64,000 bases of DNA from assembly GCA_030694985.1 (NCBI GenBank), contig JAUYTV010000016.1, forward strand, positions 1-64,000. The letters run 5' to 3'. This DNA is from Methanoregula sp. (GTDB lineage: Archaea; Halobacteriota; Methanomicrobia; Methanomicrobiales; Methanospirillaceae). The translations under genes were made by a program, and so were the position numbers. The notes under the pieces are model-generated. The model did no database searches. It was not told the DNA's origin and was given only the letters and a program-made list of their open reading frames with translations. Of this stretch, positions 1 to 8,687 are shown in pieces (the first letter of the stretch is position 1; each line of letters begins with the position of its first letter).

Positions 1-146
1 TTTCAACATTTTAGTCATCAAAACCGCCGCGGGGGCGTCCCCTCGGGGGCGGCGGCGTTCATCGTATTTTGGGGTATAATGGCATCAGCCACCATCTTTG
101 TAATTTACTCACTTCAAGCTTTACCCATTCAAAATAGCGATGAGCC
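1..146. repeat. Structured dispersed repeat, copy 1 (left-truncated by window)
   Basis: This stretch aligns almost without gaps to 55818-55966, so it is a two-copy repeat that starts at or before the window edge. Its core is a two-part G+C-rich hairpin. The outer stem is CGCCGC (25-30) with GCGGCG (52-57). A five-G bulge follows at 31-35. The inner stem is CGTCCC (36-41) with GGGGCG (46-51), closed by loop CTCG. Copy 2 keeps both stems but has loop TACA. About 85 further bases after the hairpin are also conserved. No reading frame is shared. It could be a small structured RNA, the relic end of an IS200/IS605-type element, or a MITE; the sequence does not decide. Confidence 0.75.
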
Positions 147-405
147 ATAAAAAAATCTTAACGTTCGATCCTAATCTCCAACGTGCTTTATAAACCAAAT
201 CCATAACAATTCTTGTAAGCAAAAAAACCGGTTAAGGAAACAGCGACACTCCTCATTATCAAAAATATAGAACTTTTTTATTGCTTTTCTCTTCGCTCAC
301 TATCAGAGTTTCAACACTTTCACCCTTCGCTCTTATCGATTTAATAACCCGCTCTTTTTACTCTATTGTATGGAATGCCTGCATAAACCAATGGAGATGA
401 AAAGA
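147..405. other. Intergenic, no gene seen
   Basis: This is A+T-rich DNA between the structured repeat and the small ORF at 406. I see no RNA gene and no convincing ORF. A/T-rich stretches near 330-365 could hold the promoter of the downstream small ORF, but no TATA box stands out. Confidence 0.5.
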
Positions 406-564
406 ATGGAAATACGTATACCGAAATATGATGGTGAGAAAATTACAAAAATTCGCAAAAAAATTGAACTGGTCTTTGGCAGGGCTAGTACCTGGGATGA
501 TGTGACAATTTCAGAACGATACAACATCTCCGGAGATGGCGATTTGATTATGATCATTCGATAA
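406..564 (+). CDS. Small hypothetical protein, 52 aa
   Basis: I do not recognise this gene. The frame is open from 370 (64 codons), but the ATG at 406 is preferred. A GGAG lies about ten bases upstream of it, and the protein then begins MEIRIPKYDG. The product is small and mixed-charge, with a basic central segment (KITKIRKKIE) and a hydrophobic C-terminus (DLIMIIR). There is no signal peptide or membrane segment. The opposite strand is also open here, which lowers confidence that this is a real gene. It lies alone between the structured repeat and a lipoprotein gene on the other strand. Confidence 0.35.
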   Translation: MEIRIPKYDGEKITKIRKKIELVFGRASTWDDVTISERYNISGDGDLIMIIR

Positions 565-659
565 CTTTTCTGGAATCACATACAATGCAGGGGATGGGTT
601 TTTGTTGTCAATGATCTATCAGCGGTTAAGAGAAGTGCATAGCTAAAAATTGAAATGGA

Positions 660-1913
660 TCAGGGTTTTCCACCAGGAATTGAACACGCACCACTTGTGC
701 AGGAAAGACCGGAAGCACAATCGCTGCTTGTTTTACACGCAGACCCGGGACCGTTCCCACCAATGGATCCGGATCCCGGCGGGGTAACCGGCCCTGTATT
801 CTGCTGCTGACTTTGTCCTGCACCCGGTTTTACACAATAGCCTGCATTGCAGGATAATCCACTGAGACAGTCACTATCCCGCGAGCAGTCTTTATTGAAC
901 GCTTTTTCCACAGTCCAGTCATTGCAGTTCTCACAGGGTTTGCAGGCATGATACTTCCAGACCGTGCCAGGATCTCCCTTGAGCTGGGATTCAGCTGAAT
1001 AGACTTTACCCTGTCCGATCGCGATATACCCAATACCGATCTGGACGTCCCAGTAGTCCTGTGTATTGTCCGAATCGTGCCAGATTACCTCATAAATTTT
1101 CTGGTTCTGGTTTCCCGAACGGGTGAGTTCTTTATTGTCAAGATTGATGAACGATTTTTTTATTTTGGAGGCAAAATATGCTTTTGCATCCGATTCGCTC
1201 ATGGTAAGAGCGGGTAAGGCGCTGATCATTGCAAACTGCGATTTTCCGGTAACGTTAGTATAAAACACCGCTAGCTGGTACTGTGAGAAATCTATGGCGT
1301 CCGGAGAATTTTCACCCATATGCCCGCTGATTCCTTTCGGCTTTTCTTCCCAGTATCCTATAATGTAGTAATCGAGCCCGGCAACAGGTGACGGTTCACC
1401 CACTCCCGTCCAGGCAGTTTTCTGTGAATCTATAGCAGGACCAAAGGCTGTGGAGAGATCGTAATAATAGCCCGGGTAAGGGTTGCCTGCAGGAAGGATC
1501 TTAGTCTGCCAGTTGGGTGCACGTATGGAGTCCGGAGGATTGACAAGGATTTTATTGACCTCTGTTAACATCTTTTGTTTGACTACCGGAGTGTCGCAAG
1601 CTGTGCCTGCACCCCCGGTAGGCCCGGTTGATTTCTGACCCTGTGCACCGCCAAGCTGGCTGCAGACATCGGCATGATCACGACAGTACTGTTCACAGAC
1701 CTCTTTATTGGCGGAACAGTAAGCAGCACATTCCGCAATGGAGGCACAATTGTTGGGCCCGGTAATTCCAACCATCGCTCCACCGGAAATGTTTTTACCA
1801 GTCACACCAGCAGAAGGTACCGTAGTCGATGGATTGATACACCCTGCAGCAACAAGCAAAAATGTTAAAAAAATCACGAGCAGGAAATATGTTAAGTATC
1901 TGAGTGATTTCAT
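660..1913 (-). CDS. Secreted Cys-rich lipoprotein
   Basis: The product is 417 residues and predicted to be exported and lipid-anchored. The N-terminus is a signal peptide with a hydrophobic core (residues 8-22) ending in a lipobox, LLVAAGC, with Cys25 as the likely acylated residue. The middle of the protein matches no family I recognise. A first Cys-rich patch lies near residues 50-87. The C-terminal part carries two short motifs of the form C-x(5)-C-x(4)-L-x-C-x(4)-C, resembling Dickkopf- or EGF-type knots, separated by a Gly/Pro/Ser-rich linker. A TATA-like GTATAAAAC lies just upstream of the start. Function is unknown; a surface-exposed disulfide-rich protein is the reasonable inference. 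Confidence 0.8.
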   Translation of the reverse strand: MKSLRYLTYFLLVIFLTFLLVAAGCINPSTTVPSAGVTGKNISGGAMVGITGPNNCASIAECAAYCSANKEVCEQYCRDHADVCSQLGGAQGQKSTGPTGGAGTACDTPVVKQKMLTEVNKILVNPPDSIRAPNWQTKILPAGNPYPGYYYDLSTAFGPAIDSQKTAWTGVGEPSPVAGLDYYIIGYWEEKPKGISGHMGENSPDAIDFSQYQLAVFYTNVTGKSQFAMISALPALTMSESDAKAYFASKIKKSFINLDNKELTRSGNQNQKIYEVIWHDSDNTQDYWDVQIGIGYIAIGQGKVYSAESQLKGDPGTVWKYHACKPCENCNDWTVEKAFNKDCSRDSDCLSGLSCNAGYCVKPGAGQSQQQNTGPVTPPGSGSIGGNGPGSACKTSSDCASGLSCTSGACSIPGGKP

Positions 1914-2139
1914 AAGAGTGTGTTTTATACCTGCTCATAAAAAAAGGGCATCTATTTGGACTTTTATCAGTGTGCGCTTAAAAAAAAAAGATCCACACCA
2001 ACTCACAATGATCGCGAGTTTTTTTTAACCGGGTTGTCTCACGGGTGTAAAGATTTCTGTAAATTGAAAAGCCCGGATCTGATTGATTGATGTAACTAAA
2101 AAATTATTGGGTTGACCCATCGAAATAAAAAAAATGGAA

Positions 2140-3891
2140 CTAATACACCAGCACGAAATACGCAATCGCAGTAGTCAGGAAGGCCACTAAAAGAATTATA
2201 ATAGCAACCGGGAGCATAAACCCCATCATTCCGTTAACAGTCGAAGCGATCTGGGAGATCCGCTGCGATCCAAAGACCACGATCCCATTGCACCATGCAG
2301 TCGACCCTTCCGTGCTGGCAGGAGCTGCATCGGCAAGGGCTTCCATGACCGCCTCCTCAACAAGAGGGTAAAAGGCATCGACTTTGACCCTGAGCCCAAC
2401 CTGATTTCTCCCGGAGATAGTGTTGACCACATGAGTATCAGTTGTTGTTACCTCGCACTCGTCGACATGGGCAAGCAGTCTCCTGCGGATCTCGTCCCGG
2501 GTGCCGGTTTGCATATTGTTACCATCGAAGAGAACATATGCGGTCTTCTGACCGCAAGCATCAATGACAAGAACCTGGACACCAAGGTCGCCAAATCCCT
2601 CCTGCCGTGAGAACGGGAGCACCCTTGCTGCATATCCGGCAGAGAAACTTCCTTGTTTTTCTTTTGCGGTTGCAGCAAACGCAGCATCAGTAGCGCTGAT
2701 ATACTCCATAGCGAGTTCTGTTGCCGGTGAGACCCCGTTTACCATAGCATCCATGCAATTGTGGGCGTCAACAAACGCAACGTGGCGGAAATATTTCTCT
2801 CCGGACCTCATGATCGCAAACCCGACCGAGAAGTCAAGGTCTTCAGTAACTATTGGTGACCGGGTTGCAACAGCAATGACCGTGTCACCAAATGCCTGCG
2901 CAAGCACATCAACAGAACCGCTCCGGAACCTCGCCGAAGCCGTGCAGCTGTGATTGGAGCAGAACTGCGGGAGGCACTGCTTTACTGCAACGCCCACTTT
3001 TCTTACCTCCACTTCATCAACCGGATTGAAATCGTGCGTGGCAGAGCCGTGAAAGACCATCGAAGCAGAACCAAGCATGCTGTTAAGGATCTTTGGCAGG
3101 TTGCTCCCACCGATCTCACCAAGGGGACCGGGATGGACATTTGGGACAGTAAATATGATCTCCTCCTTTTCCTCCCGATGAATAACAAGGGAGACCTGTG
3201 GTACAATCACGCTCTCTCCTATGCTACGGAAAAAATCGTCAAGCTTCTTGCTGCCTTCAGAGAGGTGCGCAAGAAACGCATTGGCCAGTTCGAGTGGGCC
3301 GATCTTGAAGTTGGCTTTCATCGGGCGTTCGATCACCATGATAAAGACAAAGACGCCAAGAGCAAAACTGATGTGGAGGATGATTGAGAGCTGCAAAAAA
3401 TGCAGGCCTAAAAAAGGTGCCGCTCCAATGACTGCAACTCCGGAGTGAAGAAGAGCCGGAACCACGACTCTCCGTAGATGGAAATCAACTACTGCTGCAA
3501 GAAGGAGCATACGGAACGTGAATACCAGTGCAAGCGAAGTTGCAAAGAAGACTGGAAACGAGGATCTGAAAAACAGGATGGGTATGAGGGAGATAAAGAG
3601 CGAGATGATAAGACCGAATGCCGCAGTGAGCCCTGACCAGCCGTAGTCTAGTTTTCCGGAAAATATACGGGCCAGCCGGGGTGTCAGGGCGAGGGCAGCG
3701 AGGGCCGGGATGAGGTAGGCAGTGATAGGAAAGAGGTTGGGGTGAGTTAGGGAGTTTCCGGATCCCAAAATCGACATGACCTCTATGCAACCAGAGAGGA
3801 TGAGGATCAGAGCAAGCGACCTTGCCCACGACGGGCTGGTGACGATATACTTCGAGAGAGCCTCCAATTTTAGATCCATTTCGCCAGTCAA
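2140..3891 (-). CDS. DUF2070 family integral membrane protein
   Basis: This 583-residue archaeal protein fits the DUF2070 family, whose function is unknown. Hydrophobic segments at roughly 24-44, 53-72, 86-108, 111-136, 145-162 and 168-186 form an N-terminal membrane domain. A soluble domain of about 350 residues carries the signature NVHPGPLGEIGG at 251-262. One more membrane helix lies at about 552-578 at the C-terminus. The listed start is TTG; an in-frame ATG four codons later (3879) is equally plausible. A perfect 9-bp inverted repeat lies 36-71 bp upstream of the listed TTG start. The gene is not obviously in an operon. Confidence 0.8.
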   Translation of the reverse strand: MTGEMDLKLEALSKYIVTSPSWARSLALILILSGCIEVMSILGSGNSLTHPNLFPITAYLIPALAALALTPRLARIFSGKLDYGWSGLTAAFGLIISLFISLIPILFFRSSFPVFFATSLALVFTFRMLLLAAVVDFHLRRVVVPALLHSGVAVIGAAPFLGLHFLQLSIILHISFALGVFVFIMVIERPMKANFKIGPLELANAFLAHLSEGSKKLDDFFRSIGESVIVPQVSLVIHREEKEEIIFTVPNVHPGPLGEIGGSNLPKILNSMLGSASMVFHGSATHDFNPVDEVEVRKVGVAVKQCLPQFCSNHSCTASARFRSGSVDVLAQAFGDTVIAVATRSPIVTEDLDFSVGFAIMRSGEKYFRHVAFVDAHNCMDAMVNGVSPATELAMEYISATDAAFAATAKEKQGSFSAGYAARVLPFSRQEGFGDLGVQVLVIDACGQKTAYVLFDGNNMQTGTRDEIRRRLLAHVDECEVTTTDTHVVNTISGRNQVGLRVKVDAFYPLVEEAVMEALADAAPASTEGSTAWCNGIVVFGSQRISQIASTVNGMMGFMLPVAIIILLVAFLTTAIAYFVLVY

Positions 3892-3926
3892 CGGGCATCC
3901 TTCCTGTACGGGTTCTCCTGCTATCA

Positions 3927-3962
3927 GTACCCGATGATGGCAGCGAGCCTAAAATCGGGTAC
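3927..3962. promoter_or_regulatory. Perfect 9-bp inverted repeat upstream of the DUF2070 gene
   Basis: GTACCCGAT (3927-3935) and ATCGGGTAC (3954-3962) are exact reverse complements separated by 18 bases. The repeat lies upstream of the DUF2070 start on the minus strand. It could be a spaced operator half-site pair or a hairpin in the mRNA leader. It is not followed by a T-run, so a terminator is unlikely. Confidence 0.4.
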
Positions 3963-4154
3963 CATAGATGGAGACAATAATCATTGTCTTAGTGGTGTAT
4001 GTGGATTAATATTGGATGAACGTTTCCGCTCATGCAAAGACTCAATAAAAAAACGAATCACTTTAAAAGCCGGGAGAAAATGCAAAACCGGGTTTAACGG
4101 ATACTGATGAATAGTTCTTAAGGAAGTATTGAAGATATTAGTTAAGCCGATGAT

Positions 4155-4322
4155 TTAGTACCGCTCAAAGTAACATTCACCGGACGCAAGTTTTTCCCCG
4201 GGCTTGAGAGCAAGAACCAGGTTATCGGCATGATCAAGGCACACGTATGCTGAACAACACCCAAATCCCTGGTACCCGATAGCGTCCTTCTCACAGTATT
4301 CACATTTCGTTTTTTTTACCAT
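4155..4322 (-). CDS. Cys-rich mini-protein, 55 aa, putative zinc-binding
   Basis: This is a short ORF (55 codons plus stop) starting MVKKTKCEYCEKDAIG. It has CxxC at residues 7-10, a CC pair at 22-23, Cys28, His31 and Cys50, which would suit a treble-clef-like or small zinc-binding fold. The stop is TAA. A purine-rich GAGAG precedes the ATG. It lies alone between the DUF2070 gene and the ABC transporter, in the same orientation as both. I do not recognise the family; regular spacing of Cys and His and a clean frame make it a credible gene. Confidence 0.6.
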   Translation of the reverse strand: MVKKTKCEYCEKDAIGYQGFGCCSAYVCLDHADNLVLALKPGEKLASGECYFERY

Positions 4323-4515
4323 GTTACTCTCTTTTTAACTTCTTTTGATAGATATTTTTCCAGATCGCAATGGGAGATATTCAGGTAAAATCTTAAAAAA
4401 AAATGATCCGGGACCGGTAATATTCATACGGATTCTGCCAAAAAGACCAGAACTTTTATGAGCGGGCATATATAATAACCCGATTTGAGCAATATCTGAC
4501 CAGCGCAAAAAAAAT

Positions 4516-5352
4516 TTAAGTCACTACCGCTTTGTTGAACCGCCAGCAGGCAAACACGTACATAATCAATGCAAAAACGACAAGACCTCCAAACGAGAGC
4601 AGTATGTCGTTTGTTGTGTACACGTAATGCGTACCCATGGCCACAAAATCATCGCCAATCGCAAAATAACGGATCCCGTTGATGAGGAGTGTCATCGGGT
4701 TGTAAGTCGAAATCACCTTTAAAAATTCCGGGAAAGCATTGAGCGGGTACAGGGCATTGCTTGCAAAAAAAATCGGCATGGTGAGAAGCGTCATGATGCC
4801 CTGCATCCCTTCTGGAGTTTCCATTGAAATGGCAATTCCTGCCGAGAGAAAGAGAAATCCAAGAGCAAAGACTGCGACAAACACTAAAATTCCCAAAACC
4901 GCAATTGCGATCTGCACCGCGCTGAAACCGACAAAGAATCCTGCGCCGATAAGGATGCCAAATACCATGATAATGATCGCCTGGATAAACGATTTTGTCA
5001 TACCCGAAAGTCCGATGCCGATGATCACGTGATCGCGGGGCATGGGACTTGCCAGGATCTCCCGCATGAGTCCCCAGTTCTTGTCAAAGAGAATGATCAT
5101 GCCCCCAAAGAGACACGTAAACAGCGTAGTCATCGCAATAATCCCGGCTGCCATGAACGTGAGATACCCGACAGCATGTGCACCCGGAGGAATTGGCACA
5201 CCAATCATCAGCGAATCAAAACTACTCGACATGGCAATTCCAAAGAATGCAAGCCAGAGTGCCGGCTGGAGGAGCGATGAGAACAGCATGGTCCTGAACC
5301 GGACAAACCGGATCATGTCACGCCAATAGATATTTACAAAACCATAATTCAT
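4516..5352 (-). CDS. ABC-2 type transporter permease
   Basis: The product is 278 residues and forms the membrane subunit of a drug/lipid-type ABC exporter (DrrB/NodJ-like ABC-2 family). An amphipathic N-terminus (WRDMIRFVRFRTMLFSSLLQP) precedes about six hydrophobic segments, the pattern of ABC-2 permeases. The ATG lies one base after the stop of the ATPase gene. A GGAGGT eight bases upstream of the ATG is inside the ATPase coding end, so the two are translationally coupled. The substrate cannot be read from sequence. The gene is the last in a PadR-ATPase-permease operon. Confidence 0.88.
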   Translation of the reverse strand: MNYGFVNIYWRDMIRFVRFRTMLFSSLLQPALWLAFFGIAMSSSFDSLMIGVPIPPGAHAVGYLTFMAAGIIAMTTLFTCLFGGMIILFDKNWGLMREILASPMPRDHVIIGIGLSGMTKSFIQAIIIMVFGILIGAGFFVGFSAVQIAIAVLGILVFVAVFALGFLFLSAGIAISMETPEGMQGIMTLLTMPIFFASNALYPLNAFPEFLKVISTYNPMTLLINGIRYFAIGDDFVAMGTHYVYTTNDILLSFGGLVVFALIMYVFACWRFNKAVVT

Positions 5353-5353
5353 C

Positions 5354-6361
5354 TCAATGACCTCCCGGGCGAAGAGAAATAAACGCGCTTTTTCCTATAG
5401 GTTCGTCACGTATCTCTTTTCCGGTATAATAGACAAACACATCATCCATGGACGGTTTTTTAAGATTTACCGTATCGATACTAATCTCTGCGTTGTGCAG
5501 ACATTCCATAATCATTGGGAGAACTTTTGTCCCGTCTTCATTAACACTGATTAAAAATCCACGGGTTTTTGAAGTAATATCCTTAACAGACGAGAGATTA
5601 CGGATCAGTTGAATTGCAGCATCGTTATCGCTGGTCTCTAAATAGATTATGTCCTGCCCAAGGGTGTTTTTCAGTTCCCATGACGTGCCGGAGATGATGA
5701 TCTTACCGTTGTCGATGATGCTTATCTGGTCTGACAGTTGGTCAGCCTCATCCATGTAATGCGTTGTTAAAAAGATAGTTGTCCCTTCCTTGTTAACATC
5801 CTTGATATAATCCCACATACGCATTCGTGTCTGCGGATCGAGGCCGATTGTCGGTTCATCTAAAAAAAGCACTTTCGGGCGCGTCATCAGTCCCCGTGCA
5901 ATCTCAAGCCGGCGTTTCATGCCCCCGCTCAAGTGTTTGGTCCTGACATCGCGTTTGTTTTCAAGCTGGACAAGCGTTAACAATTCTTCGATTCGTTTCC
6001 TGCGATCAGCGTGAGGCATGGAATAGAGTTTTCCATGGAACTCAAGACTTTCCCATACGGTCATGTCCCGATCAAGGGTGATCTCCTGGAAAACAATGCC
6101 TATCGATTCCCGAACCTTCTGGGGATCTTTTGTCACATCATAACCGGCCACACTCGCTTTTCCTTTTTGCAGTGCGAGCAGGGTGATGAGCACGTTGATC
6201 GCAGTGCTCTTGCCTGCCCCGTTTGGCCCGAGAAACGAAAAGATTTCACCTTTTTTAACCGTGAAACTGATCCCATCAACTGCCTTGAAATCGCCATACA
6301 AAAATTCAAGATTTTCAACCGTGATTATTGCATCCTTTTCAGTGAGGGGTTGTGCTGCCAT
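5354..6361 (-). CDS. ABC transporter ATP-binding protein
   Basis: This is a 335-residue nucleotide-binding subunit of an ABC-2 exporter (DrrA-like). It has a Walker A (GPNGAGKST), a Q-loop region, the signature LSGGMKRR, a Walker B (KVLFLDEPTIGLD) and a switch His (TTHYMDE). A C-terminal extension of about 100 residues is typical of the DrrA/CcmA group. The start at 6361 is chosen because a strong GGGGAGGTGG lies seven bases upstream. A longer frame opens at a TTG at 6379 that sits inside that ribosome site. The start overlaps the 3' end of the PadR gene by about 23 bases, indicating a coupled operon. Confidence 0.92.
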   Translation of the reverse strand: MAAQPLTEKDAIITVENLEFLYGDFKAVDGISFTVKKGEIFSFLGPNGAGKSTAINVLITLLALQKGKASVAGYDVTKDPQKVRESIGIVFQEITLDRDMTVWESLEFHGKLYSMPHADRRKRIEELLTLVQLENKRDVRTKHLSGGMKRRLEIARGLMTRPKVLFLDEPTIGLDPQTRMRMWDYIKDVNKEGTTIFLTTHYMDEADQLSDQISIIDNGKIIISGTSWELKNTLGQDIIYLETSDNDAAIQLIRNLSSVKDITSKTRGFLISVNEDGTKVLPMIMECLHNAEISIDTVNLKKPSMDDVFVYYTGKEIRDEPIGKSAFISLRPGGH

Positions 6362-6908
6362 GCTGTTCCACCTCCCCAATAAATTTTAAGACCCATTTTT
6401 TTTCAGTGTTAAGATGCGCAAGCGTGCGATCAAAGAGTGCAAGCACATAAAAAGGGCGTTTCTCAATCACTTTCTGCTCACGAATCTGCCGGACATGTTC
6501 GATCACTTTGTCAAGTCCTGCCAGACGCTCTCGCAGGCAGGCAACTGTTTCCAGTTCCGGAATGAGCGTGAGGTGGGCAATACCGAGATCAAAAGGTGAA
6601 CGGTTCCTTGTGTTCAAGGTAAGAAATGATCGCACAGTGCGCTTCATCATATCAAGTCCGGCATCCGTAATCGTGTACACCTTTCGCGAGGGTTTGTCCT
6701 CCTGCTGTTCGCAGGAACTGGTGATCAACATTTTTGATTCAAGCCGTTTGAGCACATAATAGATGGAGGAAAAACCGATATCTGTCCAGTGCCGCATCCC
6801 CCGCTCTTCAATAATTTTTTCTATGGTATACCCATAGAGCGGGCTTTCGCACAGGAGCCCGAGGACTGCTGCCTCCCGCTCATTGATAATGGGATCCGAT
6901 TGTTCCAT
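6339..6908 (-). CDS. PadR family transcriptional regulator
   Basis: This is a 189-residue winged-helix repressor of the PadR type. The N-terminal third has the family pattern (ILGLL...PLYGYTIEKIIEERG, then a helix and wing ending SRKVYTITDAG). The C-terminal part is the helical PadR dimerisation region (Vir_Reg-like). It is the first gene of the operon with the ABC ATPase and permease, so it most likely autoregulates and controls the exporter, as PadR-linked exporters usually do. This is inference from context; the inducer is unknown. It starts from ATG at 6908. Confidence 0.88.
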   Translation of the reverse strand: MEQSDPIINEREAAVLGLLCESPLYGYTIEKIIEERGMRHWTDIGFSSIYYVLKRLESKMLITSSCEQQEDKPSRKVYTITDAGLDMMKRTVRSFLTLNTRNRSPFDLGIAHLTLIPELETVACLRERLAGLDKVIEHVRQIREQKVIEKRPFYVLALFDRTLAHLNTEKKWVLKFIGEVEQHGSTTPH

Positions 6909-7147
6909 ATCTGTAATATTCTAATCATAGAACATAAAAATTCTTGGTTGCAGCAAATTTTGACGTTCAGTAGCGATTGGGTAATTGAAAATAGAGATGA
7001 TGAACAACGTGTTCCGGGCAATAATTCGTATGGTAAGTTTCAATCCACGATCCTAAGCAATCCCTGTCATTTCATCTGAAATTTCAATCTGACGAAAAAT
7101 GATCACTTTTTCATAGTTAAATTATAAACAATTGTTAAGGTTTCGTT

Positions 7148-8179
7148 GTGACGCTTGACAATAATCCGGAAATCAAAGCCCCGGAAAAGGACAGTCTGAA
7201 GAGAGGAAACGCACAAGAACAATCTGTTTTTAGCAAAAGTACAATAGTCGCTATCATCGGTATCGCTGTGGTGATTGTGATTCTGCTTGCAGCCGGGTTT
7301 ACGCAAACTATGCCAAGTCAGGGAACAGTTATCCCCGCACCGACCTGTGCTGAAAAAACCCTCACCTATGTCAATAACAATCTTGTTTCTCCTGGTACAT
7401 CTGCCTCGCTCACCTCCATAACTGAAAACCGGGGAATATATGAGATGCAGATTTCTTATGGGGGCAGGGATATGATGATCTTTACAACCCGTGACTGTTC
7501 TTCCCTGTTTACCAGCAGGATTGATATGACTGGGACGACAGGAAGCCGGACTGCTCCGACACAAACAGCGGCCCCTCCAATAAAAACAGAACGCCCGGTA
7601 GTAGATCTTTACGTTATGGCCTTCTGCCCGGGTGGCACCTATGCCGGGAATGTGATGAAACCTGTCGCAGCCCTGCTCGGTTCAAAAGCAGATATTCGTG
7701 TAAGGTATCTCACAACCTCAACCGGGACAACCGTTGCGTCAGTCCAGTCATTGCATGGAATGTCAGAAGTAAAAGAAGATCTGCACCAGATCTGCATTCT
7801 CAAAAAGAACCCCGAAAAATTCTGGGAATATTTAGGAAAGTTCAATGATGCGTGCTATCCACAATACCAGAATGCAGCTCTGTTGAATGCCTGCCGGGTA
7901 AATGTCACTATGGCTGTTGGGATAGATTTAAAGAATATCGATACCTGTGCCAGCGGAAAAGAAGGTCTCGATCTGCTCAGAGCTGATGAGGCACTTTCGT
8001 ATAAGGATGGTGCAAGTTCATCGCCAACGCTCGTCATCAACGGTCAGGAGTACCGGGGAACGCGAACTCCTGATGCCTATAAGCAGGCAATCTGCGATCG
8101 TTTTGTTACTCCTCCGGCTGAGTGCTCCACCATTCTTCCCCCCTTGTCGGGGACTGCAGTGAGTGGAGTGTGCGGGTGA
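7148..8179 (+). CDS. Membrane-anchored thioredoxin-fold protein with CPGG motif
   Basis: The product is 343 residues. A single N-terminal membrane helix (about 32-51) follows a short charged cytoplasmic tail, placing the rest outside the cell. After a Thr/Pro-rich linker comes a DsbA/GILT-like thioredoxin domain: strand VVDLYVMAFC at 151-160, then PGG where CPYC-type enzymes have the second cysteine. A cis-Pro loop (SSPTLVING) and a C-terminal helix follow. Several other Cys occur between residues 200 and 300. With one active-site Cys it may act as a monothiol reductase or isomerase, or use a distal Cys. Start is GTG at 7148 with AAGG upstream; ATG-based alternatives are much further in. Confidence 0.75.
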   Translation: MTLDNNPEIKAPEKDSLKRGNAQEQSVFSKSTIVAIIGIAVVIVILLAAGFTQTMPSQGTVIPAPTCAEKTLTYVNNNLVSPGTSASLTSITENRGIYEMQISYGGRDMMIFTTRDCSSLFTSRIDMTGTTGSRTAPTQTAAPPIKTERPVVDLYVMAFCPGGTYAGNVMKPVAALLGSKADIRVRYLTTSTGTTVASVQSLHGMSEVKEDLHQICILKKNPEKFWEYLGKFNDACYPQYQNAALLNACRVNVTMAVGIDLKNIDTCASGKEGLDLLRADEALSYKDGASSSPTLVINGQEYRGTRTPDAYKQAICDRFVTPPAECSTILPPLSGTAVSGVCG

Positions 8180-8185
8180 TTTAGG

Positions 8186-8212
8186 GTTACAATCTTTTTC
8201 TTTTTTTTATTC
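8186..8212 (+). terminator. T-rich archaeal terminator
   Basis: Two runs of T (5 and 8 or more) follow the thioredoxin-fold gene directly. Such oligo-T stretches are the usual archaeal intrinsic termination signal. There is no strong hairpin. Confidence 0.45.
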
Positions 8213-8324
8213 GTAACCCATTGACGCACCTCTGTCATATTCTGGCAGGATTTTTTTAAAAACAAATCCCAAAAATCAAAGCATCTATACCTATTTGACT
8301 TTCCACAACCAATTATTCAGAACA

Positions 8325-8687
8325 ATGTCAGTCGAGCCCGTCTTCAGATACAAACAATGTCTCATCATAAGAAACGATATCAAGATGAGCTGCGGCAAAC
8401 GTTGCGCCCAGGCATCGCACGCATCCATTGGTGCGTACAATGGAGCTGACAAGGCACTGGCAAAAGCCTGGCTCGCAGAAGGGCAGAAGAAAGTTGTACT
8501 CAAGGCCAATGATGAAAGAACATTGCACGAGCTCAGGGTCATTGCGGAACGCGCCGGTATCTCCCACTCCCTCATCCAGGATGCAGGCATGACCGAGATC
8601 CCGCCCGGCACAATCACCGCGCTCGGGCTTGGACCGGCCAAGACTGAAGACCTCGATAAGATCACCGGCACGCTCACACTGTTATGA
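8325..8687 (+). CDS. pth2: Peptidyl-tRNA hydrolase Pth2
   Basis: Pth2 releases tRNA from prematurely dropped peptidyl-tRNA. The 120-residue product carries the family core: YKQCLIIRNDIKMSCGK near the N-terminus, AQASHASIGA in the first helix, then LHELRVIAERAGISHSLIQDAG and the end segment TALGLGPAKTEDLDKITG. The ATG at 8325 gives the usual archaeal length. A longer frame opens at a TTG at 8295 but adds residues not found in the family. The stop overlaps the truD start in ATGA, so the two genes are translationally coupled and probably one operon for RNA maintenance. Confidence 0.93.
   Translation: MSVEPVFRYKQCLIIRNDIKMSCGKRCAQASHASIGAYNGADKALAKAWLAEGQKKVVLKANDERTLHELRVIAERAGISHSLIQDAGMTEIPPGTITALGLGPAKTEDLDKITGTLTLL

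Noticed and set aside
363-557. A 64-codon minus-strand frame opposite the small ORF at 406
   Set aside because: It lacks a ribosome site and is the antisense shadow of the plus-strand frame; the plus strand is only slightly better supported, so that call is kept at low confidence.
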